Shown here: positions 34,249 through 43,548 of the stretch, in pieces
Position numbering within the stretch: position 1 is the stretch's first letter
How the letters are laid out: every line of letters begins with the position of its first letter
The notes under the pieces: generated by a model
Seen by the model: the letters and a program-made list of their open reading frames with translations, nothing else
Told to the model about the DNA's origin: nothing
The model's database searches: none
DNA from: Roseimaritima ulvae
Lineage (GTDB): Bacteria > Planctomycetota > Planctomycetia > Pirellulales > Pirellulaceae
DNA length: 64,000 nt
Reading direction: 5' to 3'
NCBI RefSeq assembly: GCF_008065135.1
Contig: NZ_CP042914.1
Location: forward strand, 8,103,404-8,167,403
Position numbers and translations under genes: made by a program

Positions 34249-35034
34249 ATGAACGAAGACGATGTTCTCCTACATAACCGGGCGGCTTGGGACCAACTGG
34301 TGGATCAAAGCAATCGCTGGACTCAGCCTGTCGATCCAGACGCGATCGGGCGAGCGAGAGCCGGGCAGTTTGCGATCGTTCTGACGCCCATCAAACCGGT
34401 GCCCGCGGACTGGTTTCCTGCGCTGACTGGATTAAAAACGCTCTGCTTGGCGGCCGCCGGCGGACAACAAGCTCCGATCCTGGCGGCGGCGGGCGCGGAG
34501 GTCACGGTGTTCGATAATTCGCCCAAGCAGTTGGCGCAAGACCGCGCGGTCGCCGATCGCGAAGGACTTGCCCTCCACTGCGTCGAAGGCGACATGGCCG
34601 ATTTGTCGATGTTTGCCGATCAGTCCTTCGACCTGATCTTTCATCCTTGTTCCAACACTTTTGTGCCCGACGTGCTGCCGGTCTGGCGAGAATGCCATCG
34701 AGTGCTCCGCAGTGGCGGTGTTTTGATGGCCGGTTTCACCAACCCGATGCGTTACATTTTTGACGACGAACGCAAAGAAAACGGCAATCTGGAAGTCCGC
34801 TATGCCCTGCCCTATTCCGACCTAGAGCATCTGGACGAAGAGCCGATTCGCGAAGCGATTCGCCAGGGTCAACCGTTGGAATTCGGCCACACCTTGAGCG
34901 ACCAAATCGGCGGGCAATTAAAGGCCGGCCTGATGCTGACGGGATTTTATGAAGATCGATTCCCCGAGTCTGACAAGGATCCACTGTCGGCGTTCCTCGA
35001 CACCTTCATCGCCACCCGGGCGGTCAAGCCGTAG
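34249..35034 (+). CDS. Class I SAM-dependent methyltransferase
   Basis: 261 residues from ATG 34249 (a TTG just before is also in frame; GGGGTGAG gives the spacing for the ATG). Rossmann motifs: [20 protein letters not shown] (motif I, with AAGGQQ in place of the usual GxGxG), [13 protein letters not shown] (motif II Asp), then [23 protein letters not shown] (motifs post-I/IV) and [16 protein letters not shown]. The N-terminal segment [20 protein letters not shown] is typical of UbiE/Coq5-like small-molecule methyltransferases. The substrate is unknown. Confidence 0.88.
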   Translation: MNEDDVLLHNRAAWDQLVDQSNRWTQPVDPDAIGRARAGQFAIVLTPIKPVPADWFPALTGLKTLCLAAAGGQQAPILAAAGAEVTVFDNSPKQLAQDRAVADREGLALHCVEGDMADLSMFADQSFDLIFHPCSNTFVPDVLPVWRECHRVLRSGGVLMAGFTNPMRYIFDDERKENGNLEVRYALPYSDLEHLDEEPIREAIRQGQPLEFGHTLSDQIGGQLKAGLMLTGFYEDRFPESDKDPLSAFLDTFIATRAVKP

Positions 35035-35149
35035 CGAGTGGCGTACAGACGACAAAGGAATGGGGACAAAGGAATTGCCTGCCCACGGTGAACGAATTCG
35101 CCGGCGTCTGAGGTTTGGACGCTGACTTAGTAGCGATAGTCCATTCATT

Positions 35150-35192
35150 GCGGGAGTTTGGTAGGAAAACGGAGGCAGGAAGATGACAGAGC
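35150..35192. repeat. Family E repeat, copy 5 (left part)
   Basis: GCGGGAGTTTGGTAGGAAAA then CGGAGGCAGGAAGATGACA, equivalent to 29532-29574. The right part (CACGCCGGGG) is missing. Confidence 0.6.
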
Positions 35193-35210
35193 AGCGGCCA
35201 GCAAAGCCAA

Positions 35211-35305
35211 TCCCCCCGACGCGCCAGCACCGCTAGACTAACCGGTATTGAACGAAGCGGAGCACGTTCGCTGATTTGGCGAAGAACCGCAGGGAAAAAA
35301 CGACC
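35211..35305 (+). pseudogene. Decayed copy 3 of the WG-associated small tail
   Basis: Reading NPPDAPAPLD then a stop, and after a frame shift NEAEHVR-stop-FGEEPQGKN. It matches copy 2 in the start (AATCCCCCCGACG) and the end (GTTCGCTGATTTGGCGAAG versus GTTTGCTGGTTTGGCGAAG, where TGG has become TGA). No WG gene follows; the signalling gene begins 135 bp later. Confidence 0.45.
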
Positions 35306-35440
35306 GGGCAACGTTCATCGTCGGCCGTTCTGGCAATTGGAAAATCGGTAGTCGACGATGGACTTGCCGCTCCTATACCCTCTAATGAATGTGAATGGCT
35401 ATAGGGTTTTCTGAATCATCCGCGAGTTTGCGGGCAGTCG

Positions 35441-38400
35441 ATGAGCAATACGATGGAGGAATCCACCAGCGAGCGTCCGGTGGTTGTCGGTGTGGGTGCA
35501 TCGGCGGGCGGACTCGATGCGCTGATGCGGATGTTCTCCAGCTTGCCGGACGATCCACCGATGTCGTTCGTCGTCGTTCAGCACCTCGACCCCACGCATG
35601 ACAGCGCACTGACGGAAATCTTGCAGCGGAAGACGGCGCTGCGAGTTCAGGAGGTCCGCGACGAGGTCGAAATCCAAGATGGATGCGTCTACGTTATTCC
35701 GCCTAACAAATATCTTTCCATCGAAGGCTGTGTGCTGAAGTTGACGCCGCCGACCGAGGCACGCGGCGCACGCATGTCGATCGACTACTTCTTTCGCTCC
35801 TTGGCCGAGGACCTGTGTGAGTACGCCGTCGGCGTGCTGTTGTCGGGGACGGGCACCGATGGCACGGCGGGCCTGAAAGAAATCAAGATGTGTGGTGGCT
35901 TGACCGTGGTCCAGCAACCGCACGATGCGGAGCACGTGGGGATGCCGCAAAGCGCGATCAACGCGTTGGATGTCGATTTCAAACTGACCGCCGAACAGAT
36001 CGGCCAGCGGCTGGTGACCTATGTCCAGCACGCTCGCCAGCACAGTTTGTTGTCAGCCAAAGATTCGATCCAGGATCGCGACCTGCTCGATGCCATCATC
36101 CGTCATTTAAAACAAACCACCGGAGCCGACTTTCGCCGCTATCGTCGCAGTACCATTGCCCGTCGTATTCGCCGACGCATGGGGTTATCTCAACTCGCCT
36201 CGATGCAGGACTACCTGCACTTACTGAAAGATGACACACGGGAATCCGCCACTTTGAAGACGGACTTATTGATCGGCGTAACTCGATTTTTCCGCAACCC
36301 AGAGGCTTGGCAGGCGCTCGAGTCCGAGCTATTGCAACCGATCATTGAGCAGAGTGATGCTGCGGCACCCATTCGCATCTGGTGTGCCGGTTGCGCCACT
36401 GGAGAAGAGGTCTATTCGCTAGCGATGTTGTGCCACGAAAACGCCGCGTATGCTTCCAAGCCACCGTCGTTTCAGATCTTTGCAACCGATGTATCGGCCG
36501 AAGCTTTGTCAACCGCTCGCGAAGGGATGTATCCGGAGTCGGTAGTTTCGGATTTAACCTCGCTGCGTCTGCAACAGTTCTTTTGCAAGGACGGCAATCA
36601 CTATCAGGTCTCCCGTCGACTACGGGAATCGATTGTGTTCACCGAACAGAACGTGCTGTCCCATCCTCCGTTCTCCCAGCTGGATCTAATCGTCTGCCGA
36701 AACCTATTGATCTATCTCGACCGGCCGGCTCAGCGGCGTGTTTTGGATGTGTTTCAGTTCGCACTCAAAGAAGACGGCGGGCTGTTTCTGGGTAGCAGCG
36801 AATCCACGGGGGATGCAGCGCGGCATTTTTTGCCGATCAACAAACGTTGGAGGTTATTCAAACGGACGGCAACGTCGGCGATAGCGCCGATGGCGAGGGA
36901 AGTCGAGCCGTCGACGGTCGTGTCCACGTTACCGCCAGCTCGTCGAGCCCCCGATCGAACACGCGGCAACTTGGCAGCGTTGGTCCAGCGGCAGTTAATT
37001 CGCGAAGCCGATGTAGGAATCGCGGTAATCAACGTGGATGATCGAGCGACCTACCTGCAGGGCCCGGTCGACCAATATTTGCGGACCGGCGTCGGGGAGC
37101 TTGGAGGGCACCCCCCTTTCATTATGGACATTGTGCGTGAAGGTCTGCGGAGCAAGATTCGACCGTTGCTGCGAACTGTCCGCGAATCCTTTGATAGGCA
37201 CAGCGTCGACGGACGGGTGCGGCGCGAGGGACGCTACCACCCAGTGCGAGTGGTGGCTCGCCCGTTGCGGGGACAGGACGGCGCCGTGTTGGTTTCCTTC
37301 ATGCCAGCCCACGGTCAACCAACCGTTGTTCAGCCCCCCAATGTCCGACCTATCAAAAGCTGTCCAGGCGATTTAGCTCCCTCGGCTGCACGAGCAATGA
37401 AGGCCGCGTCAACGATTGATCCGGTGACCGAACCAGTCGACAAGGACGCGCTGATTGAGAGTTTACGAGCGGAAATCGGTGAGCTGACGCACGAGTTGGA
37501 TACGACACGACAGCAGTTGTCGACAACCATCGAAGACTTGGAAACAACCAACGAAGAATTGCAAGCCGCCAATGAAGAATCCATGGCGGTCAACGAGGAA
37601 CTGCAGGCCGGTAACGAGGAGTTGGAGACATCCAAAGAGGAACTGCAGTCGCTGAACGAGGAACTGGTGACGCTAAACAATCAGCTGGAGATCAAACTGC
37701 ACCAGTTGCAAGAAACCACGGATGATCTGAACAACTTATTGCTTAGCACACATCTGCCAACCGTGTTTGTCGACACCCATTTGCGGATCCGCCGCTTCAC
37801 CCCTTCAGCAACCAAGTTGTTTCACCTAATTGCATCGGATACCGGACGCCCGCTATCGGACATTCGGGCCAATTTTGATACCAAAGAAGTATTCCATTTA
37901 GCATGCGAAGTACTCGAATCGTCGCAATCGAGAAATTGCGATGTGGGAACCAGCGATGGAAAAAGTTTCCTGGGGCGGTTGCAGCCCTACCGCACCGAAG
38001 ATAATCACATTCGTGGCGTGGTGATAACGTTTTCGGATGTGACCGATCTACGAAAGAGCAAGCAGGTCGCTCAGAATCGTTTGGCGGAATTGGAAACCAT
38101 CTACGAATCGACGCCGATCGGTTTGTCGTTCATCGGGAAAGACCGTACCTTTCGCAGCATCAATCATCGTCTTGCCGAAGTCAACGGAGTGCCAGTGGAG
38201 CAGACTCTGGGCAAGACGTTGCGGGATGTCTTGCCCGCGCCGTTGGTCGATGAGGTGGAAGCCTATTATGAGCGGGTCTTTTCTAGCGGTCAGCCCATCG
38301 ACAACGTGGAAATCGTCGGACAAACCGCAGCCAACGAGCAACCGCACCAGTACCGCGTCAGCTACCATCCGGTGTTCGCTCAACAGAATGGAAATAACGA

Positions 38401-40405
38401 GGTAATCGGCGTCAATTCGGTTGTCGAAGACGTGACTGATCTGCGACGCATGGAACTGGAGTTGTCCACCAGTGAAGAACGACTTCGCCAGATCGCCGAA
38501 GCCTCCGACTACGTGTTCTGGATTACACAGGTGGATCCCGAAAAGGTGCTTTACGTCAGCCCTGCATATGAGGAAGTGTGGGGGCGGAAGCCAGACGAGT
38601 TACTGAAAGATGCTCGTCATTGGACCGACGCAATTCACCCGGACGACCAACAACGCGTGAGTGAGACGTTTGAGCGGTTCTTGGGGGAACCCGACGATTC
38701 GTTGTTTGAGGTGGAGTATCGCATCGTTCGCAACGGCGAGATACGGTGGATCGCTGACCGCGCTAACGCAATCCGTAGAGCCGATGGATCGGTCAATCGC
38801 GTCGCCGGCATCGCCCGCGACATCACCGCCACGAAACAATCGTATGACCGTTTGGAAATCAGTGAGGGCCGTGCTCGACTGGCCATCGACTTGGCGAAGA
38901 TTGGCGTCATCGAAGTGGATTATGAAACCGACACGGCGGTATTGGATGAATTCGCCGCCGACACCTTCGGATTGCCAGCGGCCGTACCAATCCCGCGACG
39001 GATGATCCATGAACGTTTTCATCCCAAAGAACGCGACGGGCTGCTTGCTAAAATCGAGCGTTTCATCGACGATTCAGCCGAAACGGTGGATTCCTTCGAA
39101 CATCGGATCGTTCGGCGCGACGGCAAAGTTCGCTGGGTGCGAGCATCCAAGCGGGTGTATTACGAAACCGTGGGAACACAAACCATCGCCAAGAACACGG
39201 TGGTCGCCGTGCTGGACTTTACCGAGCAACACGAACAGCAGGATCGCTTGGCTCAGGCCCGTGATGCCGCCGAAGCCGCCAATCGCTCACGCGGCGAATT
39301 CCTGGCTAACATGTCGCACGAAATCCGTACCCCCATGACCGCGATTCTCGGCCATGCGGAGATTTTGAACGATCACTTGACCGACCCGGATAACCTCTCG
39401 GTTGTGGAAACCATCCGCCGCAACGGTCGGCACTTGCTGGACATTATCAATGACATCTTGGATCTCTCCAAGATCGATGCAGGGAAGCTGGAGGTCGAAT
39501 CACGACCGGTGCGACCCGACGCGATTGTCGGCGAAATCCGATCGTTGATGGACGTCCGGGCAGCGGAAAAACATTTGCCGCTGAAGGTCGAGTTTGCCGG
39601 TCCGGTTCCCGAAATGATCGACACCGATCCGGTACGCTTGCGGCAAGTACTGCTGAATCTGGTCGGTAACGCCATCAAATTTACCGACGAAGGCGAGGTC
39701 CGATTTGTGGTCCGTTACGACGAATCAAATCGCGTGATGCAGTTCGATGTCATCGACACCGGCTTAGGAATCGGTAGCGACAAACTGGAATCGCTGTTCG
39801 AACCGTTCACCCAAGCCGACGCCACAAACACCCGATCGACCGGCGGCACAGGGCTCGGACTGACGATCTGCCGCCGACTCGCCCACTCCCTCGGTGGCGA
39901 CATTCGGGCAAGGAGTGAACCGGGCAAAGGCAGTCGCTTCAGCCTGGTCCTGAATGTGCAGAACGGCCGGCAACTGATCGAACCGAATTTGAATCGTGAG
40001 CCGCCTTGCGAAGATCTCAACGAACAGATCCGGCTTTCCTGCAGCGTTCTAATTGTGGATGATCGGCGCGACATCCGATATCTCGCCCAACACTTTATCG
40101 AGAAAGCCGGCGGCGAAGTCCACACGGCGACCAACGGGCGGGAAGCGGTGGACTTCATTTACGACGATGACCAACCTCACGTCGACGTCATTGTGTTGGA
40201 CATGCAGATGCCCGTGATGGATGGATACGAAGCCGCTGCGGAACTGCGCCGCCGCGGTTGCGAATTACCGATCATCGCTTTGACCGCCAACGCCATGAAA
40301 GAGGACCGCGACCGCTGTCTAGCGGCCGGCTGCACCGACTACACCACCAAACCGCTCGACAAGAACATGGTCATTCGCATGATCGACCGACTTGTCCGCA
40401 AATAA
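35441..40405 (+). CDS. CheB-CheR-PAS hybrid histidine kinase/response regulator
   Basis: 1654 residues. Order: CheB methylesterase (~10-190) with the catalytic triad Ser21 (GASAGG), His48 (QHLDP), Asp140 (GTGTDGTAG); CheR methyltransferase (~205-475) with SAM loop WCAGCATGEEVYS and CRNLLIYL; a PAS-like part; a Glu-rich coiled coil (~667-760, TNEELQAANEE units); four PAS domains (~765-1280, the last two with PAC-like ends); HisKA with His1293 (SHEIRTPM); HATPase (~1390-1505); and a receiver with Asp1587 (LDMQMPVMDG). CheB lacks its usual own receiver. Such cheB/cheR fusions occur in many environmental bacteria. It is cytoplasmic by lack of helices. No MCP or CheA gene is nearby, so the target of methylation is unknown. 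Confidence 0.93.
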   Translation: MSNTMEESTSERPVVVGVGASAGGLDALMRMFSSLPDDPPMSFVVVQHLDPTHDSALTEILQRKTALRVQEVRDEVEIQDGCVYVIPPNKYLSIEGCVLKLTPPTEARGARMSIDYFFRSLAEDLCEYAVGVLLSGTGTDGTAGLKEIKMCGGLTVVQQPHDAEHVGMPQSAINALDVDFKLTAEQIGQRLVTYVQHARQHSLLSAKDSIQDRDLLDAIIRHLKQTTGADFRRYRRSTIARRIRRRMGLSQLASMQDYLHLLKDDTRESATLKTDLLIGVTRFFRNPEAWQALESELLQPIIEQSDAAAPIRIWCAGCATGEEVYSLAMLCHENAAYASKPPSFQIFATDVSAEALSTAREGMYPESVVSDLTSLRLQQFFCKDGNHYQVSRRLRESIVFTEQNVLSHPPFSQLDLIVCRNLLIYLDRPAQRRVLDVFQFALKEDGGLFLGSSESTGDAARHFLPINKRWRLFKRTATSAIAPMAREVEPSTVVSTLPPARRAPDRTRGNLAALVQRQLIREADVGIAVINVDDRATYLQGPVDQYLRTGVGELGGHPPFIMDIVREGLRSKIRPLLRTVRESFDRHSVDGRVRREGRYHPVRVVARPLRGQDGAVLVSFMPAHGQPTVVQPPNVRPIKSCPGDLAPSAARAMKAASTIDPVTEPVDKDALIESLRAEIGELTHELDTTRQQLSTTIEDLETTNEELQAANEESMAVNEELQAGNEELETSKEELQSLNEELVTLNNQLEIKLHQLQETTDDLNNLLLSTHLPTVFVDTHLRIRRFTPSATKLFHLIASDTGRPLSDIRANFDTKEVFHLACEVLESSQSRNCDVGTSDGKSFLGRLQPYRTEDNHIRGVVITFSDVTDLRKSKQVAQNRLAELETIYESTPIGLSFIGKDRTFRSINHRLAEVNGVPVEQTLGKTLRDVLPAPLVDEVEAYYERVFSSGQPIDNVEIVGQTAANEQPHQYRVSYHPVFAQQNGNNEVIGVNSVVEDVTDLRRMELELSTSEERLRQIAEASDYVFWITQVDPEKVLYVSPAYEEVWGRKPDELLKDARHWTDAIHPDDQQRVSETFERFLGEPDDSLFEVEYRIVRNGEIRWIADRANAIRRADGSVNRVAGIARDITATKQSYDRLEISEGRARLAIDLAKIGVIEVDYETDTAVLDEFAADTFGLPAAVPIPRRMIHERFHPKERDGLLAKIERFIDDSAETVDSFEHRIVRRDGKVRWVRASKRVYYETVGTQTIAKNTVVAVLDFTEQHEQQDRLAQARDAAEAANRSRGEFLANMSHEIRTPMTAILGHAEILNDHLTDPDNLSVVETIRRNGRHLLDIINDILDLSKIDAGKLEVESRPVRPDAIVGEIRSLMDVRAAEKHLPLKVEFAGPVPEMIDTDPVRLRQVLLNLVGNAIKFTDEGEVRFVVRYDESNRVMQFDVIDTGLGIGSDKLESLFEPFTQADATNTRSTGGTGLGLTICRRLAHSLGGDIRARSEPGKGSRFSLVLNVQNGRQLIEPNLNREPPCEDLNEQIRLSCSVLIVDDRRDIRYLAQHFIEKAGGEVHTATNGREAVDFIYDDDQPHVDVIVLDMQMPVMDGYEAAAELRRRGCELPIIALTANAMKEDRDRCLAAGCTDYTTKPLDKNMVIRMIDRLVRK

Positions 40406-40434
40406 ATTGCCCGATTAGCCGGAAGGCGATAGCG

Positions 40435-40646
40435 ACGCCTGACTGAATAGCATTTCACCCTCCCTCGGGACGTGAAGTGTATTAATGACGGATTCACTTC
40501 ACTCTCCCTCTGGGAGAGTCGAGCGTCAGCGAGGAGAGGGCGACCGCGCCGCCGCGAAAGAACCTCCCCTCGCTAAGGCTCGACCCTCCTTAAAAAGGAG
40601 GGTGTAGTGTGGCCGTATGATAATTCAATGCTATTGAGTCCGGCGC
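40435..40646. repeat. Family C element with terminal inverted repeats
   Basis: Left end GACGCCTGACTGAATAGCAT, right end ATGCTATTGAGTCCGGCGCC. Inner arms CTCCCTCTGGGAGAGTCGAG and CTCGACCCTCCTTAAAAAGG also pair. It is nearly identical over ~150 bp to the inverted copy at 55820-55981; related copies lie at 20729-20911 and (half) 16199-16302. No coding capacity, so a MITE-like element is probable. Confidence 0.8.
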
Positions 40647-40725
40647 CTCCGCTAGTGTTCGGTTTCCACGATAACCGGGTGCTAGCGCACTGCGGCTGAT
40701 GGGTGATAAGGTTGTTTATTTACGG

Positions 40726-40859
40726 CTAGTGCTGTGTCAAGGTTTGATCATAGGGCCTGGCCGTCGCCGAAGTCGCCAGACTTTGGACCTTTTTTGCAGC
40801 GCCGATCCAATCTCTGGCGAGATCGGCTAACCGAAACTTAAGTGTGGACACAGCACTAG
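40726..40859. repeat. 134-bp MITE-like element with 13-bp terminal inverted repeats
   Basis: Ends CTAGTGCTGTGTC and GACACAGCACTAG are perfect inverted repeats. The interior carries a family B pair (CCGTCGCCGAAGTCGCCAG and AATCTCTGGCGAGATCGG). It ends three bases before the stop codon of the DUF6268 gene. No transposase is present; together with the family C element it fills the 457-bp gap 40406-40862. Confidence 0.8.
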
Positions 40860-40862
40860 ATC

Positions 40863-41801
40863 TTAGTACCGCCAGCCGGCGGTCAGCAGGGCGGCATTGC
40901 TGAGTTTGCGCTGGCTGTCGGCGCGTTCGTATTCCAGGCGTCGGTCCAACGCATAGCCGGCTTCGACGAACCAGCCGCCACCACCATCGAGTCGTTTTTC
41001 GATCCCCACCATCAAACGGATATCACGTGTCGACAGTTCGTCGGTTTCACCGCTGCGGCGGGTGACGGCCCAGGTATTGCCGCCCAGGCCGACGCAGCTG
41101 TAGGTCCACAGTTCACTGCGACGACCATCTTTTGCCAGCCGATAAAACAGTGTCGAACGGGGAAAACGCAAATCCAGTTTGACGGTTCGACGAGGCGTCC
41201 AGATCAGTCCGACCGCAGGCAACACGGGCAGATCCGCTCGCCCCAATACCACGGCTCCCCCGGACAACGTCAGCCGATCGGGGATATACTGCCAATTCAA
41301 CAGCCCCAGCGCAAAGATGCGAAACGCGCGGTCGCTGGTCTTCAAATCGCTGCGGATGGAAGGACTGAATACGAAAATTGTGGACAGTCGCTCATTCAGA
41401 ACGCTGCGGTAAAAAAACTGGACTTCAAACTGATACAGCTCGCTGGGAATATCGATCGATGGTGCGGCGTCGATCCAGTCGATGCGGGCTCGAGGCGTCA
41501 CGCCCAGGATGTTGTCCAGGCTGCCCAGCGGGATGCCGCTGCCGATCGAAGCCTCCAGGAACGAGCTGCTCAGGTCGCCATCACCGGTGTCGAACAGCCC
41601 ACCGGCGGTCAGCGAAACGCTTTGTAGAGCTTGTTTTTTGAAGCGTGCCAGTTCGACTTCCACTTCTTCCAGGTCGATTCGCACGTACGGGTCGCCCAGC
41701 AGAACGTCATCGCTGGGCGGCGGTGGCAACGGCTGTTGGCCCCCGGCAACAGATTGCAGCCAGAGCGTGGAGACCACAATAAAGCAAAATAAACGACGCA
41801 T
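40863..41801 (-). CDS. DUF6268 outer-membrane beta-barrel protein
   Basis: 312 residues, ATG 41801 with AAAGGAG 5 bases upstream. The signal peptide ends near AGGQQPLPPPP. After a linker, regular amphipathic strands alternate (SLTAGGLFDTGDGDLSSSFL, YQFEVQFFYRSVLNERL, RLTLSGGAVVLGRADLPVLP, DIRLMVGIEKRLDGGGGWFV), and the chain ends in aromatic LLTAGWRY, the C-terminal signal for outer-membrane insertion. This matches the planctomycete DUF6268 barrel. Ligand or transport role unknown. Confidence 0.75.
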   Translation of the reverse strand: MRRLFCFIVVSTLWLQSVAGGQQPLPPPPSDDVLLGDPYVRIDLEEVEVELARFKKQALQSVSLTAGGLFDTGDGDLSSSFLEASIGSGIPLGSLDNILGVTPRARIDWIDAAPSIDIPSELYQFEVQFFYRSVLNERLSTIFVFSPSIRSDLKTSDRAFRIFALGLLNWQYIPDRLTLSGGAVVLGRADLPVLPAVGLIWTPRRTVKLDLRFPRSTLFYRLAKDGRRSELWTYSCVGLGGNTWAVTRRSGETDELSTRDIRLMVGIEKRLDGGGGWFVEAGYALDRRLEYERADSQRKLSNAALLTAGWRY

Positions 41802-42185
41802 TCGGCTCCTTTACGGCCCAGCCACAAAACCTCCCGCGAGCACCGTACACAAAAAACCGCCGTGGCTTCTATGCCAGTCGCCGAGAACGTTGAATGACTG
41901 ACAGAGGGGGCGTAGCATGACTCTCTGAGTCGTGTAATCGCGGCAGCCCACGACTCGGAGAGTCATGCGACACGGGGCTTCGGTTTGCTAGCGGTGTGTT
42001 CAAAAACTGGTTGAATTGCGGCCACTGCGGTCCGCGGTCGCTCATTCGCCGCGTCAAACGTGATCGCGGCCTGCATCGCGGATTCCCCACGCCGCTGGCA
42101 TCCGATTTGCAACGCTGTCACCGCGTCCGCTCTCTTCCGGCGGATCGAACCTTTCAGCCTGCCCTCCACTCTTGAGGTGATACCC
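41802..42185. other. Divergent region with family D hairpin; leader of the baeRF gene
   Basis: The family D hairpin is at 41911-41970. The rest (41971-42185) is the upstream region of the baeRF gene, with a GAGGTGATACCC ribosome site at 42174-42185. An open frame through it (from 42060) is not supported by a start signal. Confidence 0.6.
41911..41970. repeat. Family D 60-bp hairpin, copy 2
   Basis: Arms GTAGCATGACTCTCTGAGTC and GACTCGGAGAGTCATGCGAC around ~20 bp, as at 23382-23441. Confidence 0.8.
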
Positions 42186-43328
42186 ATGACTTTCGCTACG
42201 ATTGAACATCCCACCAAACAACAGCTGACCGATTTGCTGCAGCGTGAGCGGGGACTGTGTGTTTCGATCATGATGCGGACCCACGAGCGGGGACGGGAAT
42301 CCACGCAGAATCCCATCCGCTTCAAGAATCTGATTTCTCAAGCGATCGATCGGGTCAAGGGTGAGCACGAGGCGTTGCGGGACCGCCTGAAACAAATCGC
42401 CACGCTGGAACATGACTTCACATTCTGGCAGCATCAGTCGGCCGGTTTCGCGCTGTTTGTCTGTGACGGATTCGAACAAGGTTTCAAACTGAGCTTTACG
42501 CCGGACGAGTCGGTGTACGTGGGTGAACATTTTCTGGTTCGTCCGCTAGCCGGTGCGTGCTGTGCCGGTGGCCGCACCCGAGCTCTGGCCCTGTCCTGGG
42601 AACGAGCACGAATGTTTGAGTGCGACGGACACGAAGCGCATGAGCTGAGCAACGACGCCTTTCCGACCACCATGGACGCGTTGGTGACGGCTCGCGATGC
42701 CGAAGAGCAACTGCAGTTCTCCTCACACGGCCCCAAGGGCGGCGGCCGACAGAGTGCCACGGTGATGTACCACGGTCACGGCGAGGGCGAAGACAAAATT
42801 GAGGCGGATCGCGAACAGTATTTGCAGCGAGTCGGCAAGCTGCTTTCCGAATCCGCAACCAACGCCGAGCAACCGCTCGTCCTAGTCGCCACTCAGGAAG
42901 TCGCCGGACATTTCAACGCCGCCAACCCGCTGGACGTCGCGGAAGTCGTCCAGGTCAGTCCCGACGGCATCGACGACGAGGCGTTGAAATCGAGAATCGT
43001 CGAAGCGTCGCGACCACTTGTGCAAAAATCAGCGGCCGATTTCAGCGAACGCGTGAACACAGCGTTGGCTAACGGCGCCGCCGGGACGGAGCTGAACGAC
43101 ATCCTGTTCGCCGCGGCGGACGGACGAATCGACACGCTGCTGTTGGGAGACCGCGAGCCCCGACGCGGAACGTTCGATCGTGAATCGCGAACGGTCAATG
43201 AAGACAACTCCGCGGACACGGACTTGGTCAACGTCGCCGTGCGGGAAACGCTGCAAGCAGGCGGGACGGTGTATCAGCACGCTCCCGGTGAGGCAACCCA
43301 TCCGCTGGCGGCGATCTACCGCTATTAG
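42186..43328 (+). CDS. Bacterial eRF1-like (baeRF) protein
   Basis: 380 residues from ATG 42186 (GAGGTGAT upstream; the frame opens earlier without a start signal). The chain has an N-terminal region (LQRERGLCVSIMMRTHERGR), a middle domain (EQPLVLVATQEVAGHFNAAN) and the C-terminal eRF1-like module ILFAAADGRIDTLLLGDREPRRG ... DLVNVAVRETLQAGGTVYQH ending AAIYRY. These features match baeRF proteins, predicted from comparative genomics to act at stalled or stressed ribosomes; experimental proof is thin. The conserved GGQ of true eRF1 is not seen, but GPKGGGRQS lies where a loop of that type could sit. It stands before the kinase operon. Confidence 0.72.
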   Translation: MTFATIEHPTKQQLTDLLQRERGLCVSIMMRTHERGRESTQNPIRFKNLISQAIDRVKGEHEALRDRLKQIATLEHDFTFWQHQSAGFALFVCDGFEQGFKLSFTPDESVYVGEHFLVRPLAGACCAGGRTRALALSWERARMFECDGHEAHELSNDAFPTTMDALVTARDAEEQLQFSSHGPKGGGRQSATVMYHGHGEGEDKIEADREQYLQRVGKLLSESATNAEQPLVLVATQEVAGHFNAANPLDVAEVVQVSPDGIDDEALKSRIVEASRPLVQKSAADFSERVNTALANGAAGTELNDILFAAADGRIDTLLLGDREPRRGTFDRESRTVNEDNSADTDLVNVAVRETLQAGGTVYQHAPGEATHPLAAIYRY

Positions 43329-43548
43329 TTCGATGCGGTAAAGGGCTTCGCCAGAACTAACGCCCCGTGGCGGATCCGCTACAATTCGCAGCTCCGATTC
43401 GAACGCTTGATCGACACGATCGACACCCTCACTACGGGCCGTTTCGTTACGGCTCTAACGGACAGGTCGAGCGCTCGATTAAAGCGCTCGGAGGGTGGCC
43501 GGCCGGTGGAGGCTTGGCCCGGATACTGAGCCGAATTATGGTGGGTGC

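Larger units (their letters stand above)
35035..35440. repeat. Intergenic region with family E fragment and a third broken small-frame tail
   Basis: GGGAGTTTGGTAGGAAAAC then GGAGGCAGGAAGAT (35150-35192) is the fifth family E copy, reduced to its left part. At 35211-35305 a decayed relative of the WG-associated tail follows (AATCCCCCCGACG, then GCACGTTCGCTGATTTGGCG and AAGAACCGCAGGG). No intact gene was seen. The promoter of the giant kinase lies to the right, not placed. Confidence 0.6.

Noticed and set aside
43469-43489. Hairpin GAGCGCT...AGCGCTC as terminator of the baeRF gene
   Set aside because: It is 140 bp after the stop with no T-run; kept only as a note under the baeRF finding.
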